DNA of 64,000 bases from Lawsonibacter sp900766145 (GTDB taxonomy: Bacteria > Bacillota > Clostridia > Oscillospirales > Oscillospiraceae): assembly GCF_030372275.1 (NCBI RefSeq), contig NZ_JAUDDJ010000004.1. One strand, given 5' to 3'. Position numbers and translations under genes: made by a program. The notes under the pieces are model-generated. The model was not told the origin of the DNA and searched no databases. It saw only the letters and a program-made list of their open reading frames with translations. Shown piece after piece: positions 33,624 to 42,307 of this stretch; positions within the stretch are counted from its first letter, which is position 1; every line of letters begins with the position of its first letter.

Positions 33624-33632
33624 CGGGAGCGG
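33602..33632 (-). terminator. Terminator of brnQ, overlapping the end of the preceding gene
   Basis: Stem CCGCTCCCG/CGGGAGCGG around a 12-nt loop. On the left strand it is followed by TTTTCGTTTCTTTTTC. It overlaps the last codons of the rightward gene, so the hairpin and lysine/proline-rich tail share sequence. Confidence 0.75.
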
Positions 33633-33641
33633 AAGAGTTTG

Positions 33642-34958
33642 TTACTCTGCTGTGCGGGGACACAGAGTGGAGAGAACTCCGCCCAAAAGGATACCGATCA
33701 CAGCGGGAAGGACCCAGCCAAGCCCCACGTCAGCCAGAGGAATGCTGTTCAGCAGAGATTCCAGCCAAAACAGAGGGACCTTCAGGTCCTGTAAGGTATA
33801 CAGGATACTGGCCACACCGGTAAAGGCGATGCCCACCGGGTAGATGGCCCACAGCTTCTGCACAGACCCGGGCAGGAAGGAGAGCAGAGTCAGCACAATG
33901 GCCGAGGGATAGAGAATGTTGAGAATGGGCACCGAGATGGTCAAAATCTGGTCCAGGCCGGCGTTGGCAATGATCATACTCACCACGGCGAAGAAGGCCG
34001 CCCAGGCGGGGATGGGGAGCTTGGGAACCAGGGTGTGGAAATAGGAGGCACAGGAGCTGATCAGTCCCACACAGGTGTTGAAACAGGCGATGATAAAGAC
34101 TGCGGCCAGCAGAAGCGAGCCCACGGGACCAAAGATGGTTCTCACTACGTTGGTCAGGGTGACGGCGCCGTTGGTGGTGCCGGGGAAGGCGGTGCTGGAC
34201 AGGGCACCGATGTGTGCCAGCATGGAGTAAACGGCCGCAAAGAGAATGGCGGCGATGACGCCGGCACGGATGGTGGCCCGCAGGACGGGGCGCTCCTGGG
34301 TGACGCCCAGGGCCTTGATATTGAGGACAATGACAATGCCGAAATTCAGTCCCGCAATGGCGTCCATAGTCTGATATCCGGTAAGGAAGCCCTGGACGGG
34401 AGCCATGTGGTCATAGGGAGCTAGGGCGGGTCCGTATTCACCTACCGGGTGAATGAGGCAGCCCACAAAGATCACCGTCACCAGAACCAAAAGCATGGGG
34501 CACAGGATCTTTCCCAGACGGCTGGTGAGCCGCTCCGGGTGGAGGGCCACCACAAAGGCCGCGGCAAAAAAGATCAGGGAGTAGACCAGCTGGAACCAGG
34601 TGGTGGGGGTCCCGGCGGGGAGGAAGGGGGGTACTGCCATCTCAAAGGATGTACTGGCAGTGCGGGGGATGGCCAGGCAGGGGCCGATGGACAGATAGAT
34701 CAAAATGGTGAAGACGGAGGCAAACAGGGGATGGACCCGGCTGGCCAAGGTATTCAGACTGCCTGCCCGGACCACGGCGATGACGCCCAGAATGGGCAGG
34801 CCGATGGCGCTGATGGCCAGACCGGCCATGGCGGGCCAGGTCTGTACTCCGGCCTGGGCCCCTAGCTGAGGCGGGAAGATCAAATTACCTGCTCCAAAGA
34901 ACATGGAGAACAGGGTAAAGCCAACCAACAGTTGTTGTTTTCGGCTGAGCTGCTGCAT
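33642..34958 (-). CDS. brnQ: Branched-chain amino acid transporter BrnQ
   Basis: A 438-residue LIVCS-family carrier with about twelve membrane segments, importing Leu, Ile and Val with a cation. Family motifs are MFFGAGNLIFPPQLG near residue 20, YLSIGPCLAIPRTAS near 90 and GYQTMDAIAGLNFG near 195. It is monocistronic. A TATAAT -10 lies about 120 bp upstream on the left strand, but no T-box or other leader element was recognised in the 280-bp upstream gap. Confidence 0.95.
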   Translation of the reverse strand: MQQLSRKQQLLVGFTLFSMFFGAGNLIFPPQLGAQAGVQTWPAMAGLAISAIGLPILGVIAVVRAGSLNTLASRVHPLFASVFTILIYLSIGPCLAIPRTASTSFEMAVPPFLPAGTPTTWFQLVYSLIFFAAAFVVALHPERLTSRLGKILCPMLLVLVTVIFVGCLIHPVGEYGPALAPYDHMAPVQGFLTGYQTMDAIAGLNFGIVIVLNIKALGVTQERPVLRATIRAGVIAAILFAAVYSMLAHIGALSSTAFPGTTNGAVTLTNVVRTIFGPVGSLLLAAVFIIACFNTCVGLISSCASYFHTLVPKLPIPAWAAFFAVVSMIIANAGLDQILTISVPILNILYPSAIVLTLLSFLPGSVQKLWAIYPVGIAFTGVASILYTLQDLKVPLFWLESLLNSIPLADVGLGWVLPAVIGILLGGVLSTLCPRTAE

Positions 34959-35161
34959 AGGGTAAATTTCGCTCCTCTCATATGATTGCGATGTGGTCTA
35001 TAAAGAACAAAGGGAAGCCGCAGGGGTTCAGAGGAACATCCTGAGGCTGCTTCTATTATAGATGATATCCACAAAAAAAGGAAGCGATAAATTGGAAAAG
35101 CAGGATAAAACGCTGGAAAAAACTAGGAAACAGTGAATGAGAAAATTATTTAAAAAAACTA

Positions 35162-35189
35162 TTGACAATCGTCGAAAGTTTGGTATAAT
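35162..35189 (+). promoter_or_regulatory. Promoter of tRNA-Gln
   Basis: TTGACA (35162-35167) and TATAAT (35184-35189), 16-bp spacing, with TTTGG before the -10. Confidence 0.88.
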
Positions 35190-35241
35190 AACACCTGTCC
35201 TTGCGACAAGGAAACAAACCGCAAGACAAAAACAAAGAAAT

Positions 35242-35315
35242 AGCGGGATTGTGTAAGGGTAGCACGACAGACTCTGACTCTGTTTGTGAGGGTTCGAATC
35301 CTTCTCCCGCTGCCA
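35242..35315 (+). tRNA. tRNA-Gln(CUG)
   Basis: A 74-nt tRNA with encoded CCA. Acceptor AGCGGGA pairs with TCCCGCT; the anticodon loop CTCTGAC gives CTG; the T-arm is GAGGGTTCGAATCCTTC. Confidence 0.96.
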
Positions 35316-35354
35316 AAAAAGAAAGACACGACATAAGTCGTGTCTTTCTTTTTT
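35316..35354 (+). terminator. Terminator of tRNA-Gln (GACACGAC stem family)
   Basis: A 15-bp stem ending in AGACACGAC with an ATAA loop and a TTTTTT tail, directly after the CCA. The same stem recurs at 35586, 42901, 43011 and 43251. Confidence 0.93.
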
Positions 35355-35487
35355 GGGTTTCGCCGCCTGCAAGGCGGCTCCACCCTTCGGCATTAAAATG
35401 CTCGGGGTCGGCAAAGCCGCCCCTGCGCAATTCTCCGCTTCGCTCCGAATTTACGCCGCAAACGCGGCGCGGCCCAGAAGGGCCGTT
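35353..35487 (+). repeat. Dispersed structured repeat, copy A
   Basis: About 135 bp that recur inverted at 43120-43254 with roughly 85% identity by eye. It consists of consecutive small hairpins: GCCGCC/GGCGGC, GTCGGC/GCCGCC, GCCGC/GCGGC and GGCCC/GGGCC. Loops differ between copies while stems are kept. It contains no credible gene. Confidence 0.8.
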
Positions 35488-35534
35488 TTCCGATCCGTTC
35501 AATCCATGCAGCATCCAGACTTAGCCCACAAGAC

Positions 35535-35567
35535 AAAAAGCGACTTGCTTTTGCAAGTCGCTTTTTT
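35535..35567. terminator. Hairpin downstream of repeat A
   Basis: Stem AAAAAGCGACTTGC with its complement around a 3-nt loop and a T run on the plus strand. It resembles a second-line terminator. Confidence 0.75.
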
Positions 35568-35585
35568 CTTTATTAAATTGCAAAT

Positions 35586-35619
35586 GAAAAAGGACACGAC
35601 CTGGGTCGTGTCCTTTTTT
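35586..35619 (-). terminator. Bidirectional terminator of the LysR gene (GACACGAC stem family)
   Basis: Stem AAAAAGGACACGACC with its complement, T runs on both strands. It lies 20 bp past the stop of the leftward LysR gene. Confidence 0.88.
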
Positions 35620-35638
35620 GCTTTTATAGACCGTGCTC

Positions 35639-36535
35639 TCAGGAAGTTTCGTTATCGTCCTGATTCATGCTGTTCTCCAAAAGAGTTAGGAAGTATTTCA
35701 GGATGGGGTTATGGTCTTCGGGCAGCTGGACCGCACCGAAGGACAGGGGCTGCACATCCTTGAGGGGGATATAGCACAGCCCCGGCAGCCGGGCATTGGG
35801 CAGGTCCGCCATCACCGCGAATGCGTAGCCTGTTTCTACCAGGGAGGATACCACCTCCTGGTCATCACAGAAGAGGACCTCGCCGGGAGAACGGCCGCCC
35901 ACCACCTGGCCCTGAATGGTAAACAGATCGGGAGAATAAGCGGGAGGACGGCAGGCTGCGATCCGGCCTGCGGTTTGCAGCTCCTCAATGGAGACCTCCT
36001 GCTTGGAAGCGAGAGGGTGGCTCTGGCTGCATACACAGACCACCGGACATTGGACCAGGGGGTGGTATTTCAGCTTTTTGGGTACGGATTTCCGAAAGGA
36101 AAACATGAGATTGACGTTCCGTTCCATGAGAAGATTTTCGATGGAGTCAAAGGGCAGCAGCCGCAGTACTGGCAGTACCTGGGGTTGAAGCTCCCGCAGG
36201 CGTTCCAGCGCAGGGCGGAGGATGCGCAGCTCGGTAGTGTTTCGGCAGCCGATGGCAATGCGGCGGAACACCTCCTCTTTGGACTCCTTCATCCGGGCTT
36301 TGGACAGGCCGCTCAATTTTAAAATCTCACCGGCGTACTGAGTAAACAGAAAGCCCTCCTGGGTCAGGCGCACGCTTTTGCTGGTGCGGTGAAAGAGTTT
36401 GACCCCCAGTTCATTTTCCAAGGTGTTGATCTGATGGCTCACCGCCGGCTGGGTGATGCGCAGCCGCTCCGCCGCCCGGGAAAAGTTTAAAAAGTTGGCT
36501 ACTTCCATAAAGCATTCCAGTTGTGTGGTGTTCAC
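35639..36535 (-). CDS. LysR family transcriptional regulator
   Basis: A 298-residue LysR-type regulator. The N-terminal helix-turn-helix reads NFSRAAERLRITQPAVSHQINTLE near 17-40, followed by the linker helix and a periplasmic-binding-like effector domain from about 90. No target operon is obvious: behind it is a divergent MarR-ABC exporter operon across a 164-bp gap, which it could also control. The coinducer is unknown. Confidence 0.92.
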   Translation of the reverse strand: MNTTQLECFMEVANFLNFSRAAERLRITQPAVSHQINTLENELGVKLFHRTSKSVRLTQEGFLFTQYAGEILKLSGLSKARMKESKEEVFRRIAIGCRNTTELRILRPALERLRELQPQVLPVLRLLPFDSIENLLMERNVNLMFSFRKSVPKKLKYHPLVQCPVVCVCSQSHPLASKQEVSIEELQTAGRIAACRPPAYSPDLFTIQGQVVGGRSPGEVLFCDDQEVVSSLVETGYAFAVMADLPNARLPGLCYIPLKDVQPLSFGAVQLPEDHNPILKYFLTLLENSMNQDDNETS

Positions 36536-36619
36536 AAAATCCCCCTCCTTAGAAAAATTTCTTGTTGTTCAACAAACTTAATCTATAAAAATCTTTTATT
36601 GAATATAGCATATTTGAAT

Positions 36620-36687
36620 TTCACACGCAAGCACATTTATGGTATAAACATTACGCAGCGAAATAGTTTCACTTCAAACAAATGAAA
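36620..36687 (+). promoter_or_regulatory. Promoter and operator of the MarR-ABC exporter operon
   Basis: TTCACA (36620-36625) and TATAAA (36643-36648), 17-bp spacing, TATGG before the -10. Downstream, TTTCACTT (36667-36674) and AAATGAAA (36680-36687) form an inverted repeat with 5 bp between and one mismatch, covering the region just before the marR ribosome site. It fits a MarR-type operator for autorepression. Confidence 0.65.
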
Positions 36688-36699
36688 TGAGGCAACATT

Positions 36700-37149
36700 A
36701 TGGCAGAACTTGACCGGGAACAGATCCTGAGAGACAACCGCCGCATCTGCATTCAAATGGAGCAGTGGGCCAATGCCTCCCTGGCGCACAGAGGGCTGAC
36801 CGCCACACAGGCACAGATCCTGATGTTCATTCTGAGCCGCTCCGGACAGGGTACCTCTCTGACTGCCATCCACCGGGAATTCGGAGGCTCCATGGCCGCC
36901 CTGTCCAGCATGGTGAAGCGGCTGAAGGAGAAGGGCTACGTACGGGTGGAGCAATGTGCCGGGGATGACCGCCGCAAGCTGTTGTTTGCCACGGAGAAGG
37001 CAAAGGAAGTGGAGGAATTCCTCTGTCATACCACCCGCCAGATCCGGCAGCGGCTGTATTCCTGCTTTTCCCAGGAGGAGTTGTCTACCCTGGATCGTCT
37101 GCAAAAAAAGATGCTCAGCAACCTGTCCCTACTGATTCAACAACCATAA
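36700..37149 (+). CDS. MarR family transcriptional regulator
   Basis: A 149-residue winged-helix regulator. The DNA-binding part is TSLTAIHREFGGSMAALSSMVKRLKEKGYVRVEQ in pieces near 52-85, with the wing CAGDDRRKLLFATEKA. It is the first gene of a three-gene unit with two ABC exporter half-transporters, 16 bp before the next. By analogy with similar MarR-ABC pairs it should repress the exporter and respond to an exported compound. Confidence 0.93.
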   Translation: MAELDREQILRDNRRICIQMEQWANASLAHRGLTATQAQILMFILSRSGQGTSLTAIHREFGGSMAALSSMVKRLKEKGYVRVEQCAGDDRRKLLFATEKAKEVEEFLCHTTRQIRQRLYSCFSQEELSTLDRLQKKMLSNLSLLIQQP

Positions 37150-37165
37150 GGAGGTATCAAAACCT

Positions 37166-38905
37166 ATGAGAACGGTACTGCGCCAGCTTGGCCAATACAA
37201 GCGGGATACATTTTTCTGCATTGGATTGACCACCCTGGAAGTGATCATGGAGATTCTTCTCCCCTTTATCACCGCCATTATCATTGACGAGGGCCTGGAA
37301 AAAGCCAATCTATCTGTGGTGTACCGCTACGGAGCCCTGATGATCGTGATGGCCTTCTGCAGCCTGATTTTCGGTGCGGCGGCCGGTAAATTTGCCGCCA
37401 GCGCCTCCTCGGGCTTTGCAGCCAATTTGCGGGAGTCCATCTACTCCAACATTCAGACCTTTTCCTTTTCCAACATCGACAAATTCAGCGTGCCCGGCCT
37501 GGTCACCCGGATGACCACCGACATCACCAACGTGCAAAACGCCTTTATGATGGTCATCCGCATCGCGGTGCGCTCCCCGCTGTCCTTTGTGTTCAGCTTT
37601 ATCATGTGCCTGATCATCAGCCCCAAGCTCAGTCTCACCTTCCTGCTGGCGGTGGTCTTTTTGATCGTGGTGCTGGGGAGCATCATGGTAGTGACCATGA
37701 AGATCTTTAACCAGGTCTTCCGCAAGTACGACGACCTGAATGCCAGTGTGCAGGAGAACATCTCTGCCATCCGGGTGGTAAAGGCCTTTGTCCGGGAGGA
37801 CTATGAGAACCGGAAGTTCTCCAAGGCCTCCTCCAATCTCTACCGCATGTTCGTCAAGGCTGAGGGCCTGCTGGCCTTCAACAGCCCGGCCATGATGACC
37901 GCCGTTTACTTCTGCATCATCATGATTTCCTGGCTGGGCTCTCACTTCATCGTGGCTGGCGATATGAGCTCCGGCAACCTCACCAGCCTGTTCAGCTACG
38001 TTATGTCTCTGCTCATGAGCCTGATGATGCTGTCCGTGGTGGTGGTTATGATCTCTATGTCCATGGCCAGTATCCGCCGTATCAGCGAGGTGCTGGAGGA
38101 GACCCCCGACCTGCACAATCCGGAGCGGCCTGTCATGGAGGTGGCGGACGGTTCCATCGACTTTGATCACGTCAGCTTCTCCTATAAGCACGGCAGCGGC
38201 AAAAGTGTGCTCACCGACATCAACCTGCATATCAAGGCCGGCGAGACCATCGGCGTCATTGGCGGCACCGGTGCGGGCAAGAGCAGCCTGGTAAACCTAA
38301 TCTGCCGGCTGTACGATGTGGATGAGGGTGCCGTCAAGGTGGGTGGCCTGGACGTGCGGCAGTACGACATGGAGGCCCTGCGTGAGCAGGTGTCGGTGGT
38401 GCTGCAAAAGAATACCTTGTTCTCCGGCACCATTCTGGATAACCTGCGCTGGGGCAATCCCAATGCCACGGAAGAGGAGTGTGTTGCCGCCTGCCAGGCG
38501 GCCTGTGCCGATGAGTTTATTGACCGCTTCCCGGACGGCTACCACACCCGGATTGAGCGGGGCGGCGCCAACGTGTCCGGCGGTCAGAAACAGCGGCTTT
38601 GTATTGCCCGGGCTCTGCTGAAGAAACCTAAAGTGCTGATTCTGGATGACTCCACCTCCGCGGTGGATACCGCCACCGATGCCAAGATCCGCGCGGCCTT
38701 TGCCCAGCGCATTCCCGGCACCACCAAGATCATCATTGCCCAGCGTATCTCCAGCGTGGAGCACGCAGACCGCATCCTGGTGCTGGATAACGGACGCATC
38801 GACGGCTTTGACACCCATGAGCACCTGTTGGAGACCAACGCCATCTACCGGGAGATCTATGACTCTCAGGTCCAGGGCGGCGGCGACTTCGACCAGCCTG
38901 CGTGA
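37166..38905 (+). CDS. ABC exporter half-transporter with degenerate ATP site
   Basis: A 579-residue type IV ABC half-transporter: six membrane segments in the first 320 residues, then an ATPase domain. Walker A is GGTGAGKSS near 366, the signature is VSGGQKQR near 470 and Walker B is LILDDSTSAVD near 491. The catalytic glutamate after Walker B is aspartate, the mark of the non-hydrolysing subunit in heterodimeric exporters such as BmrCD and TM287/288. AAGGAGGT precedes the ATG. Its partner is the next gene, which overlaps its ribosome site with this stop. Confidence 0.93.
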   Translation: MRTVLRQLGQYKRDTFFCIGLTTLEVIMEILLPFITAIIIDEGLEKANLSVVYRYGALMIVMAFCSLIFGAAAGKFAASASSGFAANLRESIYSNIQTFSFSNIDKFSVPGLVTRMTTDITNVQNAFMMVIRIAVRSPLSFVFSFIMCLIISPKLSLTFLLAVVFLIVVLGSIMVVTMKIFNQVFRKYDDLNASVQENISAIRVVKAFVREDYENRKFSKASSNLYRMFVKAEGLLAFNSPAMMTAVYFCIIMISWLGSHFIVAGDMSSGNLTSLFSYVMSLLMSLMMLSVVVVMISMSMASIRRISEVLEETPDLHNPERPVMEVADGSIDFDHVSFSYKHGSGKSVLTDINLHIKAGETIGVIGGTGAGKSSLVNLICRLYDVDEGAVKVGGLDVRQYDMEALREQVSVVLQKNTLFSGTILDNLRWGNPNATEEECVAACQAACADEFIDRFPDGYHTRIERGGANVSGGQKQRLCIARALLKKPKVLILDDSTSAVDTATDAKIRAAFAQRIPGTTKIIIAQRISSVEHADRILVLDNGRIDGFDTHEHLLETNAIYREIYDSQVQGGGDFDQPA

Positions 38906-38922
38906 AAGGAGGACACCTTGCT

Positions 38923-40798
38923 ATGAATCCGAACATGAAACGGGGCAATCCAACCCAGGTGCTTAACCGGGTCCTGCGGTACATGCTTCGCTACTATAAA
39001 TTTCAATTTCTGCTGGTGGTTCTGTGTATCCTGGTCTCTGCCACGGCCAATGTAAGCGGTACCAGCTTCCCTCAGACTTTGGTCGACGACTATGTCGTCC
39101 CCATGCTCAACAGCGGTTCTACCGACTTCAGTGGGCTATGGCAGGCGGTGGTTCGGCTCAGCTGTCTGCTGGTACTGGGCGTAGTAGCCTCCTATGGCTA
39201 TAACCGCATCATGGTTACCATCAGTCAGGGCACCATGCGCCGCCTGCGTGACGATCTGTTTCACCGCATGGAGGCCCTGCCCATCAAATACTTTGACACC
39301 CATGCCCACGGCGACATCATGTCGGTGTACACCAACGACATTGATACCCTGCGCCAGCTGATGAGCCAGAGCATTCCTCAGGTGATCAACTCGGTCATCA
39401 CCATGATCGCCACCCTGGTGGTCATGCTGCGCCTGAATCCCACCCTTACCATTATTTCGGTCCTGACCGCCCTAATTATGGTCGCCGTGACCACCAACTT
39501 CTCCAAGCTGTCCGGCAAGTACTATGTCCAGCAGCAGAAAAACCTGGGCATTGTGGACGGCTTTATCGAGGAGATGCTGGACGGACAGAAGGTGGTCAAG
39601 GTATTCTGCCACGAGCAGGCCGCCAAGGAAGATTTTCACAAGGTGAACGAGGCCCTGCGGGAGAGCGCGGACAAGGCTAACCGCTATCATGCCGGTCAAC
39701 GGTAACATCGGCTGGCTGAGCTATGCCCTGGTGGCTATCGTAGGTGCTATTTTGGGCATCAACGGCTTGGCTGGGGTTACTCTGGGCACAGTCATCGTCT
39801 TTGTGGGCCTGAATAAGAGCTTTACCCAGCCCATCACCCAGGTGAGCATGCAGATCAACTTCGTGGTCACTGCCGCCGCCGGCGCTTCCCGTGTCTTTGA
39901 TCTCATGGATCAGGAGCCGGAGAAGGACGAGGGCTATGTGGAGCTGGTCAACGCGAAAGAGGACGCTAACGGACAGCTCTCGGAGAGCGCTCAGCGTACC
40001 AATGTGTGGGCCTGGAAGCATCCCCACAAGGCCGACGGTACCGTTACCTACGCTCGCCTGGAGGGCGGTGTGGTTTTCGACGGTGTGGACTTCGGCTACG
40101 ACGAAAACAAGCTGGTTCTCCACGACATCAGCCTGTGGGCCAAACCGGGGCAGAAGATCGCCTTTGTCGGTGCCACCGGTGCAGGCAAGACTACTATCAC
40201 CAACCTCATAAACCGTTTTTACGACATTGCCGACGGCAAGATCCGCTATGACGGCATCAACATCAATAAGATCAAAAAGCCGGACCTGCGCCGCTCCCTG
40301 GGCATCGTCCTTCAGGATACCCACCTGTTTACCGGCACGGTACTGGAAAACATCCGCTACGGTAACCTGGAGGCCACCGACGAGGAGTGCAAGACGGCGG
40401 CCAGGCTGGCCAACGCAGACGGCTTTATCCGCCGCCTGCCGGACGGATACGACACCATGCTCACCGGCGATGGTGCCAACCTGTCCCAGGGACAGCGGCA
40501 GCTCATTGCCATTGCCCGGGCTGCTGTGGCCGACCCGCCGGTGCTTATCCTGGATGAGGCCACCTCTTCCATCGATACCCGCACCGAGAAGCTGGTGCAG
40601 GACGGCATGGACGCTCTGATGTGCGGACGCACCACCTTTGTCATTGCCCACCGTCTGTCTACCGTCCGCAACGCGGACTGCATTATGGTCATGGACCAGG
40701 GCCGTATCATTGAGCGGGGCACCCATGACGAGCTGATCGAAAAGAAGGGTACCTACTACCGCCTGTATACCGGCAACTTCGCAGAAGAGCCCGCTTGA
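38923..40798 (+). pseudogene. Partner ABC exporter half-transporter, frameshifted
   Basis: Together the two reading-frame pieces make a normal ABC exporter subunit of about 630 residues, but they are in different frames. The first piece (38923-39705) ends at ESADKANRYHAGQR; the second (from about 39689) resumes with MPVNGNIGWLSYALVAIVGA in the fifth membrane segment. Homologues usually read NRYANILMPVNG here, so about 11 bp appear to be missing near 39689. The ATPase part is otherwise intact: GATGAGKTT, LSQGQRQL and LILDEATSSID with the catalytic Glu. Either a real loss of function, a sequencing error, or phase variation; re-sequencing would decide. Confidence 0.85.
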
Positions 40799-40805
40799 GT
40801 AGCAT

Positions 40806-40850
40806 AAAAAAACCGTGGCCGTCCCGGTTGGGACGGCCACGGGTCTTTTT
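40806..40850. terminator. Bidirectional terminator between the exporter operon and the fusion gene
   Basis: A 13-bp perfect stem (40813-40825 with 40830-40842, arm CCGTGGCCGTCCC) with a GGTT loop and T runs on both strands. Confidence 0.93.
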
Positions 40851-42121
40851 TATCCCTGCAGCTGCTGAAAGAATTGGGCAATCAGCTCCTGTGCCCGAGC
40901 TTCTCCCAGAGAGGTGTCGATACACAGATGATAATTCCAGGCGGCGCCCCAGGTGCGGTTGGTGTAGTACTGGTAGTAAGCAGCACGGGTGCGGTCGGTC
41001 TGACGCAGACGGCGCCGGGCCTCCTTTTCGTCAAACCCCTCGGTGCGCATCAGCCGCTGTACCTGATATTCCAACGGAGCGTGGAGAAAGATGCGCAGGC
41101 AGTGGGCCTGACCCTTCAGTACCACATCGGCGCAACGTCCAACGATAACGCAGTTCCCTTTCCGGGCTGCCTGGCGCATGACCTGAGCCTCTGCCTCAAA
41201 GATAGCATCGGTAGGAGCGGGAGTCTGCTCAGAGTAACCATACATCTCGCTGGCCAGGTCGTGAAGCAGGCCGCCGGAGATTTTTTCCTCCCTCTGAGAT
41301 ATATATTCCTGGGAATAGCCCGTGGAACCTGCGGCCATCTGAATGATTTCCCGGTCATAGAAGGGCAGGTTCAACTGCTGAGCCAGAGCCTGGCCGATGT
41401 CGTGGCCGCCGCTGCCATATTGCCGGTCGATGACCACACACACAGCATGCTCCGGTCCGGTCACCTCCTCCTGATGGGGGGTGGTTTTCCCAAACAAGAC
41501 CCGGGGTAACATTTCTAGCTTTCGTCCCATGAGACGGGCAATAAAGCCGACCAGAATGGCAGCGGCGACAGTGCCTTCCCGCACACCGTTGAGTTGCCCC
41601 TGAAATGCAAAGGACAGTGCAGCGGCGATAACCGTCATGGATACGTCAAAGGCTACCTTGGTTACACCAAACTCGGTTTTCCAGCGAAACACCACGGCAC
41701 GGACAAAGGACTCGCCAGGCAGCATCACCACATCGGCAATGACCTCCAAAAAGACGCCGAAACCCAAAATCACACAGCCGATGAGCAGATCCACCACCTT
41801 GATCGGATAAGCTTGGGGCTGTACAAAGGACAGCAGAGCCATGCACAGGTCGATGAAGTAGCCAAAGGCAATGGATACCGGGATCTGAAGGAAATGCTCC
41901 GGTTTAAAGTTTCGCTGTAATATAATCAGCTGCAGAAAAATCAGCAGCAGGCTGAAGATAATGGTAAACTCTCCCAAGGTAAACGGAAAGTTCAGACTGA
42001 GTACGTAAGGAATGGAGGAGATGGGGGAGGTACCCAGATCTGCCTTGGTGATCAGGCTTACACCCAACGAGTTAATAAATAATCCCACAAGAAATACCAG
42101 ATACCGCTTTGCTTTTTCCAT
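40850..42121 (-). CDS. YczE/YitT-type membrane protein fused to cytidylate kinase-like domain
   Basis: A 423-residue two-domain protein. Residues 1-205 hold about five membrane segments with YczE/YitT-family features (VFLVGLFINSLGVSLITKADLGTSPISSIPYVLS, read in pieces). From about 225, CVVIDRQYGSGGHDIGQALAQQL begins a P-loop domain of the cytidylate kinase-like family (AAK6/Cytidylate_kin2), with NCVIVGRCADVVLKG and RTEGFDEKEARRRLRQTDRTRAAYYQYY. The start is the ATG at 42121, 7 bp after GGGAG. It is divergent from a PadR gene, and its promoter lies within a perfect palindrome. The substrate of neither domain is known; the kinase half may sense or modify a nucleotide. Confidence 0.85.
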   Translation of the reverse strand: MEKAKRYLVFLVGLFINSLGVSLITKADLGTSPISSIPYVLSLNFPFTLGEFTIIFSLLLIFLQLIILQRNFKPEHFLQIPVSIAFGYFIDLCMALLSFVQPQAYPIKVVDLLIGCVILGFGVFLEVIADVVMLPGESFVRAVVFRWKTEFGVTKVAFDVSMTVIAAALSFAFQGQLNGVREGTVAAAILVGFIARLMGRKLEMLPRVLFGKTTPHQEEVTGPEHAVCVVIDRQYGSGGHDIGQALAQQLNLPFYDREIIQMAAGSTGYSQEYISQREEKISGGLLHDLASEMYGYSEQTPAPTDAIFEAEAQVMRQAARKGNCVIVGRCADVVLKGQAHCLRIFLHAPLEYQVQRLMRTEGFDEKEARRRLRQTDRTRAAYYQYYTNRTWGAAWNYHLCIDTSLGEARAQELIAQFFQQLQG

Positions 42122-42179
42122 GTACATTCTCCCATTTATATTGTTCTGTGCTGCTGGATAAACAGCGCAGTGCCTTTCC

Positions 42180-42234
42180 AGATTAACACCCATCTTTCAA
42201 CATGTCAATATTGACATGTTGAAAGATGGGTGTT
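42180..42234. promoter_or_regulatory. Perfect 50-bp palindrome with PadR box over a divergent promoter
   Basis: Positions 42185-42234 are a perfect palindrome centred at 42209/42210. Its centre holds ATGT-N8-ACAT (42202-42217), the PadR-family box. On the left strand TTGACA (42203-42208) lies inside it and TAATCT (42180-42185) at its edge, 17 bp apart, giving the promoter of the fusion gene. PadR binding would cover the -35. On the right strand TTGCGT (42240-42245) and TATGAT (42262-42267), spaced 16, could serve the padR gene. Confidence 0.8.
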
Positions 42235-42307
42235 TTGCCTTGCGTTTTTTTGCGTTTGTGGTATGATACTGGCAAGTGTGATTTTTAAGAAAATGAGGTG
42301 GTCTGCC

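Noticed and set aside
34959..35160. T-box leader of brnQ
   Set aside because: No T-box sequence AGGGTGGNACCGCG and no antiterminator pairing could be found; only a weak promoter and a GAAGC/GCTTC hairpin are present.
35353..35487. Insertion sequence remnant
   Set aside because: No transposase fragment, no terminal inverted repeats of IS length and no target duplications were seen; the element is a string of small hairpins.
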